A DNA stretch of 24,590 nt from Priapulus caudatus. Lineage: Eukaryota; Priapulida; Priapulimorpha; Priapulimorphida; Priapulidae. Below are positions 12,201 through 20,161 of this stretch, piece by piece. The stretch is from the NCBI RefSeq assembly GCF_000485595.1, contig NW_014577081.1:827966-852555 (forward strand). The letters are read 5' to 3'. How positions within the stretch are numbered: position 1 is the stretch's first letter; each line of letters starts with the position of its first letter. The notes under the pieces are model-generated. The model saw nothing but the letters and a program-made list of their open reading frames with translations. It was not told the DNA's origin and did no database searches. The position numbers and the translations under genes were made by a program.

Positions 12201-13789
12201 GATGATTTCGGGAAGCACTCAACGTTGCATGGAACCTTGCTTTAGGAACAAATGAGAGCTTCAAGGTGAAAAAAGGTCAAACAGCAAAGAGGCTCTGTTA
12301 CTTACTTAACTTGGGAAGTAGGAGAGGTCATGACCTGTGAGTAGTAGAGGTCATTACCTGTGAGTAGTAGAGGTCATTACCTGTGAGTAGTAGAGGTCAT
12401 TACCTGTGAGTAGTAGAGGTCATTACCTGTGAGTAGTAGAGGTCGGCACGGTATCGGCAGGCCTGCAGCTGCTCCCGAGGATCTGACGACATTTTCTCTG
12501 TCAAGAACCACTGAAGATAAAAAACTACATGTTAGCCATCAATAGCTACACTTAAGCCCGGCGCACACGTGAGTTATTTTACTCAAGTAAAATGACGCAT
12601 CAGTCAAATTACTCAACGAAAATCCGCCGCACACGTGAGTAAAATGATGCATGCATCAAATTACTCAACGAAAATCCGCCGCACACGTGAGTAAAATGAC
12701 TCATGCGTCATTTTACTTGAGTAAAATAACTCACGTGTGCGCCGGGCATTACGTAAGAGCCAATGCAGACAATAAACTACATGGCAGCAATCAGATAATT
12801 TCACTTAACGTGCAATATATGGCAGTTACGCACGCAAGCACACAAACATGCACGAACACACCCACCCACACAAGCGCACCCCAGCACGCACGCGCGCATC
12901 AGTGTTGTAGGTCTCGAGGCCGGTCTTGAGACTGTTTTCCTTGGTCTCGGTCTCGGTCTTGGCCTCGGAGTGCAATGACTCAAACTCGGACTCGGACTCG
13001 AGCCCTCAGGACTCGAGGACTCGGGTCGAGGCCGGCTCAAGGCCACTACATACATAGTACACAACTGTACATATTGTAACACGCAGTTTACAAGCATTTA
13101 AAACTAAAACTCCTAGGTTTTCTAGATACACGGCCTAATCTTGTAACGTTTTCAATGGCTCGATTAAGATTCTTGTCCCTTTGGTTTGAATCTACTGTCG
13201 CTTCGTCCCTTTGCGCTTTTTCTACCACTTCTTTCTCTTCTTCTACCACTTCGAAGGTACTAGCACTCTTTCATTTGGTTCAACAAGCCGTGTCATTCTC
13301 GTAAAACACAAATGGATCCGTTACTTTGACACGTTTCGTATGACTCGTGTTTCTGTGTTTTCGGCTGACTATACACTTTCGAATGTCTACGATGCACTGT
13401 TGCAATTTTTTCCCTTTTTTCCCGATTTTTTCCCTTTTTCCGATTTTTCCCCTTTTTTTAATCAAAACTGGACTCGGACTCGGACTCGGGTGGTGTGGAC
13501 TCGGACTCGGACTCGGGGGGTGCGGACTCGGACTCGGACTCGGACTCGGGGGGTGCGGACTCGACTACAACACTGGCGCGCATGCATTTCGTTAATCCGT
13601 GAGTGACTAACTGTAAACTCCGTTTGATGTCAATTACTAACAGCTTCCAGCACGCACAAAGTAAATCAGGCGGTGATTGTCGGTGCGAGCCGACGCCTTC
13701 TAAACGACAACGTGCTCCGTCGCACTGGCGACGAGCATTAAATCCACACACGCAACGCACGCACTACACACACACACACAACACACACA

Positions 13790-13820
<31 letters not shown>

Positions 13821-13838
13821 CAACACACACACACACAC

Positions 13839-13892
<54 letters not shown>

Positions 13893-16800
13893 ACCACACA
13901 CACACACACACACGCACACACGCACACACGCACACACGCACACACGCACACACGCACACACGCACATGCATGTACGCACGCAAGCATACACACAGGTGCG
14001 CACACACACACAGAAACACGCGAGCACGCACACACGCACGCACGCACGCACACACACACACACGCACGCACACCCAGTTACTTGTCTTCAATCTACTGAA
14101 TTATTCCTTGTACAGATATACGCGTTACTACCTGTAATTTCGTAGTTTGAAGAGTGAGATGTATAATATGCTGGTACTGTATAAACAATACATGACAAGA
14201 TGAACCCCTTTACCCCATTTTCTATGGCGTAGCAAATGACATAACCCATGTTGAAGGTATATGGCCGGCAGTAGCAGTAAAAGGTTAGTGAGGAGAATAA
14301 TAGCGAGAAGTTATTAGCAAGGAGTATATTATTAGCGAGGAGTTATAAGGCTGCAGAGAAATAAACAAAAGCAACTCATCCCTACAAGTAGCGATCACAT
14401 CACCGGAGCTCTATAGCTTTATTTGTACGGAGTAACACTGCTAAGTGCTTGCAACAGTAGACGAGAAAATGAAGCGAATTAAGCGGGAAACAGACTCGGT
14501 CGGTTGTGAAGCTGACGCTCATTCCTAATGAATCGCGTACCGTAACGTGCACAATGGCAGACCAATCCTCCTAACACTAGTGTCGTACTTGCAACGGAGT
14601 CAAATTCCAAGTTGATTAGCAGACGATACGTAACAACTGTCGACAATAGCTATAACCGTATTCTGTCAAATATTCACTATGCAAAAACATGAAACACGTT
14701 GTATCTGTATACAGACACACGCACGCACGCACGCACTCACACACACACACATGAACACACGCATACATATATACGTATACACGTATATACATATATTTAT
14801 TTGCTAGTTGCTCTGAGTAGCTGAACGGAAGAAAAACACTACGACGCGCAAACGAATAGCTAGCTAGTCCGGCCCGGTTGCTGCAAACACTGCACCGATG
14901 TCTGTCGAAATAACAACACACAGTCAACTCCTACCCACCACTAGAGAAGCGACAAGTAACGAGCAAGCTAACTCACTTACCAATGGGAAGCAAAGAGACT
15001 CCGGCACACAGTCACACATGCAGGCTAATGAGTTCACGTAAACATATAGATGTAGACCGGGGTGAGGAATATGTAAATATGTGTGCGGGTACGTGTGTAT
15101 TTATGTGTGTGTGTGTATGTGTATGTAGCTGCGTAGTAGAAGAGGAGACCTGGCAGAAAAGCAGGAGGCGTCTGCCAGGCGCAGTCGGCAAGAGAATGAG
15201 CAGCTTAAAATCAATACGCAGCCTCCAAACCTTGCCGCAAATACCAGTATAGAGGGATCGGGGTGTTGGCGGGTGGATGTGTGGTGGGGCTTCATGCATG
15301 CGTGCGAGCATGCGGGGGTGGGGGCGTGGTGGGAAGGTGGGCGCGCACGCACGTGCTTAAAAAATTCTATGTTTGCTGTCCCCTGACCCAAGATTTTTTT
15401 AATGGGTAGGTAGGTCTTTTTTGTGAGGCATAATAGTTATTTTAAGTCTGTCTTCATGTTTGCCACACATGCTTTGTGTTTTAGTCTTAACTATAAAAAA
15501 TGTAAAAAAAAAAAAAAGGAACCCAAAATGTAAAAAAAAACTTTTGGGTCGCGGCTATTTACGTGGGTCGGTCGGAGGACAGCAAACATATAATTTTTTA
15601 AGGATGGCCTTATTATGCATTATTTAAATCAGCACATGCTGTACGTGCGTACGTGCGTGCGTTTGTGTGTGCGTGCGTGCGTGCGTGCGTGTGTATGTGT
15701 GTGTGTGTATGTGTGTGCGAGCATGCATGCGTCTGTTCGTGCGTGCCTAATACAGTACGTAACCAAGATCTGTAATCGTTGAGGGAGATCAATTGTTTGA
15801 TGACAGTTGCAATCGACAGCACCACTATAACGTCAACAATTGTGGCATGGGTCAATCGTGGCATCGTCAATCTGGGGGTATGCAAAATGCAGACAACATG
15901 TCGTTTGTTATGTGTGCGAATGGTGCCTGATAACCTGTAACTTTCCTTATACGCACTGCATCCAATGACAGACCAATCACGTTAGATTACCGCTCCCACC
16001 CGTGACGTCGTGGTGAGTGAAATTCGACAGAAATTCGTCATCTGCTGAAATAGGATAAATGTGGCGCCAGGGTACTTTAACTAATGTGCTTTCGATTGCC
16101 CTTTTCGTCACAACCAAAGCGGAAAATGCCTCTACATTTGTTAACTAATCATCACATTTTTTACAATGGCACATTAATCTGATACGTGTCTACACTTATT
16201 TTATGAGCTCGGTGACATACTGTAAAGTTAAGGTTGTATAACTTGCAAGTCTTAGCAAGCCTTTTTTCAATTATTAGTTTCATTTTATTTGGAGCGATGT
16301 TTGTTGAGATAATAAAAAGAAGTTAACATGCATATTGGAAACACAATGCCAATACACCTTGTAAGTGTGGAATTCGTATAGTTTAGTATGTGCATTTACA
16401 TTATCAGACACTAGATGGTGCTGCAGTATATAAGTGCTAACTCTAGAACCATAGATGTGACTTCTTCAGTAAACTAATGGTCAAATTCCCAAAATATACA
16501 CACAGCCAGTTTCCAGATAGATAAGTGTCCCAAAAGATATCGATGCTTGCAGGATGCCCTGATATAACCACTGCATAGGAAGCAGTTTAGAGGATATCCC
16601 GGTGATAATCAATGTGGGGTCAAGCAGCATTTGGTCAAGTCAGGCTGCGTACCATATATGCACACAGCGGTACACCCCTATATATGCCTACACACCAACC
16701 CATCCATGAGAAAAATATATTTACATATATGTATTTTCTATGGTAATAGAGCATATAACTTTACAATGGTCATAGATCATTTCAAAATTTTCGTTTCACA

Positions 16801-17754
16801 TGCCATAGAAAAATTGTATGTCGAAGTTAGAAATATACCTGTCAGATATTTTATTGCCGAGAAGAACTCGTACAAACTAGTTTTGAACCACTCTGGCAAT
16901 ACCTTGGGGACGAAGAAGAAACATCATTCTGGGTGATAGGTGTTGTAAACTAAATGTATTATTGGATTCAGGCATGGGAATGGATGATCTGAAAAAACTC
17001 TGAACACAGGATGCCGAAGGCATCCCAGCTCACCTTTAGGCAAGCTTGGGGGTTGGTGTGGAAGGGGGCCGCCCCCTTGCACGGGGAGGGGGGGTTAGGA
17101 GAGCCTCTCCCTAGAACATTTTTTAATTTAGAGGCTCTGAGATCGCATCTGATGACTTCTGGAAGTACAATTATTCACAATTTACAAAGGACAAAATACT
17201 TAATTTTTAAGGAGAAACTTTTCATATTGACCCATGCTTCTACCAGTGAGTGCGCGAAAAATAAATACCGGTTGTATCGAGAGCCAGTGTTCCTTAACTT
17301 TCTTTTAGCGAGACGAGACCGCTATTTCTTCTCGATTAATTAGCAGTGCAATTGCTTCGACTTTTGTTGGCGGGACACACATGGAGGTTCAATCCACCCT
17401 CCACCCACCCACATCTACTCCCCCCCCCCAATATCTCAACGGATTTGCACGCTTCTCAAAAATGACCCAGGTAATCGGCAAAAAACTGAAATCCGAGAAT
17501 TCCGCCGATAAATTTCCATGAATGTGTTACACAGAGACGTTTATCAATTAGTTGGCTTAAATAATGTTGTAGACGATAACAGCAAGACGTTCTTTTACTC
17601 GCAGCAAAACGGTCTACAGCAGGTACGTTTAGAACCGGAAATGGTAACTTACCCCGGGTTCACACAACTTTGCACCCTGTGATTCAAGCTTCTGAAGTGG
17701 CGGCTTAACTTTTTCTTGTGCAAAAATGCCATCTTCAAAGCAAGCAAACTCCAT
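6100..17754 (-). CDS. C8orf76: C8orf76 homologue, TPR-like protein (complete nine-exon gene)
   Basis: Nine exons, in coding order 17653-17754, 12427-12510, 10465-10623, 9845-9929, 9328-9514, 7651-7846, 7163-7326, 6611-6743 and 6100-6249, join without a phase conflict into 1260 nt (419 residues plus stop). The human protein is about 380 residues. Recognition rests on colinear similarity recalled from human C8orf76: an N-terminal KLCEP motif before a Trp-Phe, a TPR-type repeat at residues ~53-80 (YYSQGKY..AL..Y), the ALQICNEL helix, the [14 protein letters not shown] segment at ~155-168, and a C-terminal [10 protein letters not shown]. Residues ~207-271 (Thr/Val-rich) and ~289-306 (Asp-rich) look disordered and have no clear human counterpart. 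TPR-like helical repeats suggest a protein-binding scaffold; the molecular function is unknown to me. The start is supported by an in-frame TAG at 17785-17787. Confidence 0.87.
6250..6610 (-). other. Intron 8
   Basis: 361-bp intron of the C8orf76-like gene. It holds a (CG)n-like CGCGCGCGCG run at about 6580-6594. Nothing else recognised. Confidence 0.7.
6611..6743 (-). CDS. C8orf76: C8orf76-like exon 8 (residues 327-370)
   Basis: 133 nt. Acceptor TGCCGCAG|GGTG, donor GCG|GTGAGT; completes the split Arg codon and leaves in phase 0. It encodes [20 protein letters not shown] and then [14 protein letters not shown], matching the human LLLQFTQPQQTSFALER..RTQQEIADKM region in spacing. GC-rich relative to its neighbours. 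Confidence 0.84.
6744..7162 (-). other. Intron 7
   Basis: 419-bp intron of the C8orf76-like gene. Short open frames cross it on both strands, but no repeat or conserved peptide was recognised. Confidence 0.7.
7163..7326 (-). CDS. C8orf76: C8orf76-like exon 7 (residues 272-326, acidic stretch)
   Basis: 164 nt. Acceptor TTGTTAAG|GAGACG, donor GCCAG|GTTAGT; phase 0 in, phase 2 out. After a Lys/Asn/Glu-rich start it has a 17-residue Asp-dominated run ([17 protein letters not shown]). The helix [20 protein letters not shown] follows and aligns with human ETQLKACASFIRTRLLL. The acidic run is encoded by impure GAT/GAC repeats and may be length-polymorphic. Confidence 0.8.
7327..7650 (-). other. Intron 6
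   Basis: 324-bp intron of the C8orf76-like gene with no recognised internal feature. Confidence 0.7.
7651..7846 (-). CDS. C8orf76: C8orf76-like exon 6 (residues 206-271, variable region)
   Basis: 196 nt. Acceptor CATGCAG|AATC supplies the base completing the split Arg codon; donor GTG|GTGAGT is strong, in phase 0. The peptide is Thr/Val/Ser/Glu-rich ([20 protein letters not shown] and on), low in hydrophobic periodicity and probably disordered. It occupies the place of the weakly conserved, Ser-rich middle of the human protein, so the call rests on splice phase and position more than similarity. Confidence 0.72.
7847..8735. other. Intron 5, part downstream of the LINE fragment
   Basis: Holds an imprecise repeat of TTAGAGAA/GAGAAAATC phrases at about 7938-8090, a small hairpin CCGGCAAGCCGG near 8281, and an AT-only palindromic tract (TTAATTAATTAATTAA type) at about 8619-8657. 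No exon recognised. Confidence 0.55.
8736..9300 (-). mobile_element. LINE (non-LTR retrotransposon) 3' fragment
   Basis: Minus-strand translation gives the typical C-terminus of LINE reverse-transcriptase proteins. [17 protein letters not shown] segment (about 9125-9180) leads into a second frame with [32 protein letters not shown] and [18 protein letters not shown]. The frames switch near 9130-9140, so the copy is frameshifted and inactive, and it lacks the polymerase core (5' truncated). The minus-strand 3' end is an (AAC)n tail at 8741-8755. It sits in intron 5 in the same orientation as the gene. Clade not assigned. Confidence 0.82.
9328..9514 (-). CDS. C8orf76: C8orf76-like exon 5 (residues 144-205)
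   Basis: 187 nt. Acceptor TTGTTTCAG|ACTGCC, donor CTGAG|GTGAGT; enters in phase 1 and leaves in phase 2. It encodes [18 protein letters not shown] and the following [12 protein letters not shown], the most clearly conserved block with human (LISLHP..WNWGKLAEAY). The acceptor lies inside the first unit of a 16-unit, 17-bp tandem array, so each upstream unit offers a copy of the same 3' splice site. Confidence 0.87.
9510..9781 (-). repeat. 17-bp x 16 tandem array carrying the exon 5 splice acceptor
   Basis: Sixteen units, each exactly 17 bp, with plus-strand consensus GCAGTCTGAAACAAGGG and variants CAACAG, CGACAG and TTTGAAACG. On the minus strand each unit reads CCCTTGTTTCAG|ACTGC, a polypyrimidine-AG acceptor followed by the first exon 5 bases. 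The true acceptor of exon 5 (AG at 9515-9516) lies in the exon-proximal unit, so the array fills most of intron 4. The minus-strand unit has no stop in any phase, so every frame through the array is open. Confidence 0.95.
9845..9929 (-). CDS. C8orf76: C8orf76-like exon 4 (residues 116-143)
   Basis: 85 nt, entering in phase 0 and leaving in phase 1. Acceptor TTTCTTAG|GTG, donor GAAG|GTATG. It encodes [18 protein letters not shown] and a helix ending QQALQNYE, which aligns with the human helix containing SSLQNLE at the same spacing. The next codon (Asp) is split with exon 5, which fixes the exon 5 acceptor unambiguously. Confidence 0.85.
9930..10464 (-). other. Intron 3
   Basis: 535-bp AT-rich intron of the C8orf76-like gene. 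No repeat structure or conserved peptide recognised. Confidence 0.7.
10465..10623 (-). CDS. C8orf76: C8orf76-like exon 3 (residues 63-115)
   Basis: 159 nt, phase 0 at both ends. The acceptor is CTTGAAAG|GGA and the donor TTG|GTGTGT. An earlier possible donor at ATAT|GTAACG would break the frame of exon 4, and the chosen donor gives a gap-free match to human ALEIAANL-type sequence. The exon completes the first TPR-like repeat ([18 protein letters not shown]) and holds a second helix pair ending ALQICNEL. Confidence 0.83.
10624..11000 (-). other. Intron 2, exon 3-proximal part
   Basis: AT-rich unique sequence next to exon 3, without recognised features. Confidence 0.55.
11004..11376. mobile_element. 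Degenerate hAT-like non-autonomous element
   Basis: The left end reads GGGCGGATCCAGGAATTCTG. The right end, read in reverse complement, is CAGTGGTGGCGGCTAC followed by CCAGCCAGGAATCCTGAAAG, so the inner ~20 bp of both ends are related inverted copies (GGATCCAGGAATTCTGGAAGG against its counterpart). CAGTGG termini are typical of hAT elements (established knowledge). The left terminus is eroded and I see no target duplication, so borders are approximate. Confidence 0.5.
11377..12323 (-). other. Intron 2, remainder
   Basis: Unique sequence between the hAT-like remnant and the donor-repeat array. A plus-strand open frame at 11427-11765 shows no recognisable domain or conserved motif and is not called as a gene. 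Nothing else supported. Confidence 0.5.
12324..12438 (-). repeat. 23-bp x 5 tandem array carrying the exon 2 splice donor
   Basis: Five head-to-tail 23-bp units (starts 12324, 12347, 12370, 12393, 12416). Each has on the minus strand the end of exon 2 and its donor, CTACTACTCACAG|GTAATG; the exon-distal unit reads CAG|GTCATG. The predicted donors follow bases 12427, 12404, 12381, 12358 and 12335. Use of the second adds 23 nt and shifts the frame; use of any further donor runs into an in-frame TAA. Confidence 0.95.
12427..12510 (-). CDS. C8orf76: C8orf76-like exon 2 (residues 35-62)
   Basis: Acceptor TTATCTTCAG|TGG, donor CACAG|GTAATG, 84 nt, phase 0 on both sides. It encodes [14 protein letters not shown] and then the first half of a TPR motif ([10 protein letters not shown]) that continues into exon 3. 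The last ~17 exon bases plus the donor form the unit of the adjoining 23-bp tandem array. Of the five donor copies, only this one keeps the reading frame. Confidence 0.85.
12556..12747. mobile_element. Foldback MITE with ~50-bp arms
   Basis: The ends are long inverted repeats. GCCCGGCGCACACGTGAG at 12556 and its complement ending at 12747 continue inward through TTATTTTACTCAAGTAAAAT to about 50 bp. The interior holds two 52-bp direct copies rich in CACACGTGAGTAAAATG. No convincing target duplication was found: left flank CTTAA, right flank ATTAC. It lies in intron 1. Superfamily not assigned. Confidence 0.8.
12900..13575. mobile_element. hAT-type non-autonomous transposon with perfect 8-bp target duplication
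   Basis: A 676-bp element with termini CAGTGTTGTAG...CTACAACACTG (11-bp perfect TIR), flanked on both sides by GCGCGCAT (12892-12899 and 13576-13583), an exact 8-bp duplication as hAT transposases make. Both subterminal regions are packed with GGACTC/GGTCTC hexamers (12912-13030 and 13470-13560). The AT-rich core has no transposase. Inserted in intron 1. Confidence 0.9.
13741..14070. repeat. (CA)n microsatellite with CG-containing variants
   Basis: (CA)n with CAA interruptions, then a CACACG hexamer sub-array at about 13912-13965, then CACG runs. It lies in intron 1. Poly-His/Thr and poly-Cys/Val frames are compositional. Confidence 0.94.
14071..15355. other. Intron 1 sequence with short TG/CA tracts
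   Basis: A CACG/CA tract lies at about 14713-14762, followed by an alternating TATACGTATA stretch to 14800. A TG tract lies at about 15085-15125. At 14280-14350 the phrase TAGCGAGAAG/TTATTAGCGAGGAG is repeated imperfectly. No exon recognised. Confidence 0.55.
15356..15602. mobile_element. 247-bp MITE with ~33-bp terminal inverted repeats
   Basis: Left arm starts CTTAAAAAATTCTATGTTTG and runs through CTGTCCCCTGACC. The right arm in reverse complement starts CTTAAAAAATTATATGTTTG and runs through CTGTCCTCCGACC, giving about 3 differences in 33 bp. The core has poly-A runs and ACCCAAAA/CTTTTGGGT. No clear target duplication, superfamily unknown. It lies in intron 1. Confidence 0.8.
15603..17652. 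other. Intron 1, exon 1-proximal part
   Basis: A TG/CG microsatellite lies at about 15643-15735. At 17005-17110 there is a GC-rich patch with a small palindrome (GGATGCCGAAGGCATCC) and a GGGGGCCGCCCCC hairpin. This resembles interior sequence of degraded non-autonomous transposons, but I cannot define borders. Plus-strand open frames at 16631-16936 and 17011-17343 show no recognised domain. Confidence 0.5.
17653..17754 (-). CDS. C8orf76: C8orf76-like exon 1 (residues 1-34)
   Basis: Begins [11 protein letters not shown] and ends GAKLCEPG, matching the human N-terminus in layout (acidic start, then KLCEP). The donor is GGG|GTAAGT, a strong consensus, in phase 0. Upstream in frame is a stop at 17785-17787, so the ATG at 17754 is the first possible start in this exon. 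The base after ATG is G, which favours initiation. A CACGTG E-box lies about 45 bp upstream of the start; its role is unknown. Confidence 0.85.
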
Positions 17755-18198
17755 CTGTACGTCTAGAAAGTGCAGTATTGGCTTCTAGCTATTTCACGTG
17801 TACCAGTCATTTTCCTAGAGAAGTAATCAATGTATATTGTCAGGCTTTATAGCATACTATTTCTTGTAGAGTAGCAGTTACCACTGATAAAGTACAATGT
17901 GCAAGTTTGACATATGTAGTGATATTATGTAAGTTAATGCAAAAAAACTTCTGCATTAGAACATATCACTGCATCATTTCATGAACTTCGATCATAAGCA
18001 AATTCCCATTGGTCAGCTAAAATTTAGCAATTCTAATTGCAAATACAGGTCCATTGTAAGTTACAGCAGTGCCAGTATGTAATAACTCAAAATGTTTATT
18101 ATAACTGATAATTATTTTTCACAATATTTTAGAAGAAGCTACTGTTTCTATACACTTTTCCAACCTACCATGCATTACCAATAATAATAATAATAATA
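17755..18198. other. Upstream region of the C8orf76-like gene
   Basis: Presumed promoter side of the minus-strand gene. A CACGTG E-box is at about 17797-17802. A (TAA)n microsatellite occupies about 18179-18199. No TATA box or initiator could be assigned with confidence. Confidence 0.4.
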
Positions 18199-18203
18199 AC
18201 TAA

Positions 18204-19138
18204 CAGTGCTCGAAATAAGCGTTGTCCGGTTGTCCGAGACAACCAGAATTTGCGCCGGACAACCTAACCAGTCTGAGACATTGTCCGGTGGACAACCAAG
18301 AAAAATGTGACGAAAAACACTTTATTTATGTTTTTCTCAGGGGTTCTCGAAGAGCACTTATAGCCTGGCGGCCCGCCATTAATCTATGGTGTGGGAAAGC
18401 GACGCATACCAGCTGCTATTTCCAACACTGGTATATGTCAGGTTTTCTGATTTATGAGAGGTGAACTCTATTTGGAACCAGCAATTAAACCAGCAAGTTC
18501 ACCCCTACATTTTGGTATTTTTATTCCATTATTATTTTGAATTTTCCGATGGCTTTGCCCATGCAAAACAAACAACAGTGTTTCAACACATTCATGTTGA
18601 TCCGAAAGTTAAAAAAAAGAGAATTGTCGTAGTCAGAATGAAGGCTGAACATGTACTCAAAAGTGCCGCAAATACCATCTCCTGCGATCTACATTTTCAA
18701 AATTTTCTGGGGGAGGACCCCCATACCCCCCCGCTTGTTTTTCACACCCCTCCTTGGAATCCTAGATCTGCCACTGAACAATTACATATCTTGGGAGCAG
18801 AGAACAATGAACAAAAATGTCGCCTTTTCGCATGGCACCCAAAACAAAGATTGCAGAGAAGGTAGAGGAGCCGTAGGGTGTGGAGAGGGAGGCGGGGGAG
18901 CCATTAAAATATTAAGTCATCCACTATTTTGCGCAGTTCGCTGTTTTTGGCCCCCCTTGTTAAAAAATCCTGGCTACACCAGTGTTTTTGGGTGTTTTCT
19001 GACCATATTATTATGTGATTGAAAATAGGAGATTTGGGGATATTTTTTTGGGACAACCAGAAATTGTTGCGGACAACCCGATTTGATGCCTGGGTTGTCC
19101 GCAGGACAACCACATTTTTTTTCTCATTTCGAGCACTG
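18204..19138. mobile_element. 935-bp TIR element with TTGTCC subterminal clusters
   Basis: Termini are inverted copies of CAGTGCTCGAAAT (13 bp), flanked by ACTAA on both sides (18199-18203 and 19139-19143), consistent with a 5-bp target duplication although the flanks are TAA-rich. Both subterminal zones (18222-18300 and 19052-19115) carry many copies of TTGTCC and its complement GGACAA, some arranged as hairpins, which suggests transposase-binding repeats. Inside are two hAT-like ends in the same orientation, GATCTGCCACTG (to 18776) and GGCTACACCAGTG (to 18984), pointing to nested insertions. No transposase is encoded; the open frame at 18461-18865 reads through GC-rich transposon sequence. 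Confidence 0.82.
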
Positions 19139-19143
19139 ACTAA

Positions 19144-19969
19144 TAATAATAATATAACGTGGGGTGTGGAGTACGTTGGGGCTAAGAAGAGCATTTATGA
19201 TTTAAAAGGTAATTTCGATCATATACAGCCTCATTAGTTGGTCTGGCGAGTGTGTCGAGCAACATACACTACCCAATTATTTTTTTATAAATAAAATGAG
19301 GTTACCTACATAAAATGCTCTAAACATGAGACCGTGAGACACTTAAATAGTGTGACATTAACGTACTAAGTGACTACCATACTGAGAGAACACTACAGCT
19401 CTGCGGAGCTCAGTTCAAGGATTCAAAGATAAACATGAACTGATTATACAGTTCACATCACCATACATCGTAGAGTGCCGTGCCCTCCACAGGCCAGAGC
19501 ACGAAAACAATCGGCGGAAATGCAAGACCTGCCACACAGTCCTGATGTACGTTCTCAGACGAACATAACAAGAATATTACTATTAGTAATACTGAGTATT
19601 AGGGAGCTGTGGAGTTTATAGATTCTAGTACGAGGATATTCAGCATTATTTGCTGTTGATTGTAGACAAACTACAAGCTGTTACTGTGAATAGTGCGCCG
19701 TTTGAACCAAGCGGCAAACCAAGTAAGGCTAGTTTACTGTTTAGCACGTCCGGATTAGTTTAGCACATTATTATGCGGAAACACATTTGCGGGGTCCCAA
19801 ACTATCCTGTTTGATTTACTCCTCCTGTGCTAAGAATCTTGCCCGATCTTGACAAGATAGCATGGGACGTGGACAACAAAAATAAGATTTGTATGAAATT
19901 AAAGATCATGTTATAACTAAATAGACACTTATTGAAACGAAAGCGATGTCCTGACATGAATATCTGTGC
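19144..19969. other. Intergenic sequence, no gene seen
   Basis: AT-rich sequence with a short TAA microsatellite at the left edge and a small ATTACTATTAGTAAT palindrome near 19575. No exon or repeat family recognised. Confidence 0.55.
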
Positions 19970-19981
19970 GATTAATAATAC

Positions 19982-20154
19982 CACTGGCAGCAAGAACAAG
20001 CCCGCACGTACAACACACAGTGACACACGCGACCATTGACTACAAGTACAATCTACATATAACAACATTATATATAACAACGTTGTGCGATATAGATTAG
20101 ATAGTCAATGGCCGCGTGTGTGCTGTACGTGCGGGGTTGTTCTTGCTGCCAGTG
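19982..20154. mobile_element. 173-bp foldback MITE with ~55-bp arms
   Basis: The left arm CACTGGCAGCAAGAACAAGC and the right arm ending GTTGTTCTTGCTGCCAGTG are near-perfect inverted copies. The match continues through CCGCACGTACA and GACCATTGACTA to about 55 bp with small indels. GATTAATA occurs on both sides (19970-19977 and 20154-20161), but 4 bp separate it from the TIR on the left, so it is only a candidate target duplication. Confidence 0.8.
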
Positions 20155-20161
20155 ATTAATA

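Noticed and set aside
17386-17395. tRNA or SINE B-box-like GGTTCAATCC
   Set aside because: No A box, acceptor stem or cloverleaf can be built around it.
18461-18865. 134-codon open frame as a transposase fragment
   Set aside because: No catalytic or dimerisation motif of hAT or other transposases; part of it translates GC-rich non-coding transposon sequence.
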